In this document: in pieces, positions 63,930 through 64,000 of the stretch
Layout: every line of letters starts with the position of its first letter
How positions within the stretch are numbered: the stretch's first letter is position 1
From: Methylococcus sp. EFPC2
GTDB lineage: Bacteria > Pseudomonadota > Gammaproteobacteria > Methylococcales > Methylococcaceae
Direction of reading: 5' to 3'
Assembly: GCF_016925495.1 (NCBI RefSeq)
Contig: NZ_CP070491.1
Span: forward strand, 930,001 to 994,000
DNA length: 64,000 bases
Program-made: the position numbers and the translations under genes
Notes under the pieces: generated by a model
Told to the model about the DNA's origin: nothing
Seen by the model: the letters and a program-made list of their open reading frames with translations, nothing else
Database searches by the model: none

Positions 63930-63983
63930 GCGGGACAAACCATGCCCGGAGGGGCAAGTTCGCCCCGGTGGGGTTGTAGGATG
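63930..63983 (-). promoter_or_regulatory. Two-hairpin leader (radC-RNA-like), copy 6
   Basis: CATCCTACAACCCC-ACC-GGGG forms stem one and TGCCC-CTCC-GGGCA stem two. A further pairing between CTACAACC and GGTTTGT could enclose both stems. The start of the vWA gene at 63912 follows after AAGGAG. It is the best-formed copy. Confidence 0.68.
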
Positions 63984-64000
63984 GCGGCGCCTATCGTGTG

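Noticed and set aside
1-64000. CRISPR arrays, insertion sequences and rRNA genes
   Set aside because: No regular spaced repeats, no transposase signatures with inverted ends and no rRNA sequence were seen in the window.

Overview
The window is 64 kb of a fairly GC-rich gammaproteobacterial chromosome. The gene set (rpsB-tsf-pyrH-frr-uppS-cdsA-dxr-rseP, a full exosortase A exopolysaccharide locus, cysB beside fdxA, norCB) fits a Methylococcales-like methanotroph or a relative. This placement is inferred from gene content; no diagnostic methane-oxidation gene lies in the window.

Region 1 (1-12.7 kb) is housekeeping. A partial polysaccharide deacetylase, a small conserved protein, glnD and map run leftward. 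From a divergent promoter region, rpsB, tsf, pyrH, frr, uppS, cdsA, dxr, rseP and dsbC run rightward: translation, UMP supply, undecaprenyl and isoprenoid precursors, phospholipid synthesis and envelope stress. Region 2 (13.3-28.3 kb) is a 12-gene XrtA (exosortase A) locus. It encodes an outer-membrane export lipoprotein, a chain-length protein, a tyrosine autokinase, a beta-barrel-like protein, an AAA+ ATPase, a polysaccharide deacetylase, a FemAB-like transferase, three glycosyltransferases, exosortase A and an asparagine-synthetase-type amidotransferase. Together they should build, modify and export a polysaccharide and process PEP-CTERM proteins. No PEP-CTERM substrate is seen here.

Region 3 (28.4-54.6 kb) is mixed core and accessory: mutS, a CPBP protease, a spermidine-synthase-fold protein, an IMPase-family phosphatase, an HDOD protein, fdxA, cysB, a bestrophin-like protein, an orphan dhaK, a cold-shock/DUF1294 fusion, and a two-gene membrane and coiled-coil unit facing a HerA-type ATPase. 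It continues with tsaB, ssb, an aspartate aminotransferase, norC-norB, a DEAD-box helicase, a KSI-like/GNAT/nitrilase operon, tadA and mltF.

Region 4 (54.76-64 kb) begins at a tRNA-Ser(CGA) gene and looks like one end of an integrated element. It holds an AlpA/excisionase-like regulator, a hipBA toxin-antitoxin operon with three evenly spaced operators, a P4-type TOPRIM primase, several unknown genes, a short radC and a von Willebrand A/CobT-like protein. Six of its leftward transcription units start with the same kind of two-hairpin leader, which resembles the known radC RNA motif. This is the most striking non-coding signal in the window. No integrase, insertion sequence or CRISPR array was seen.
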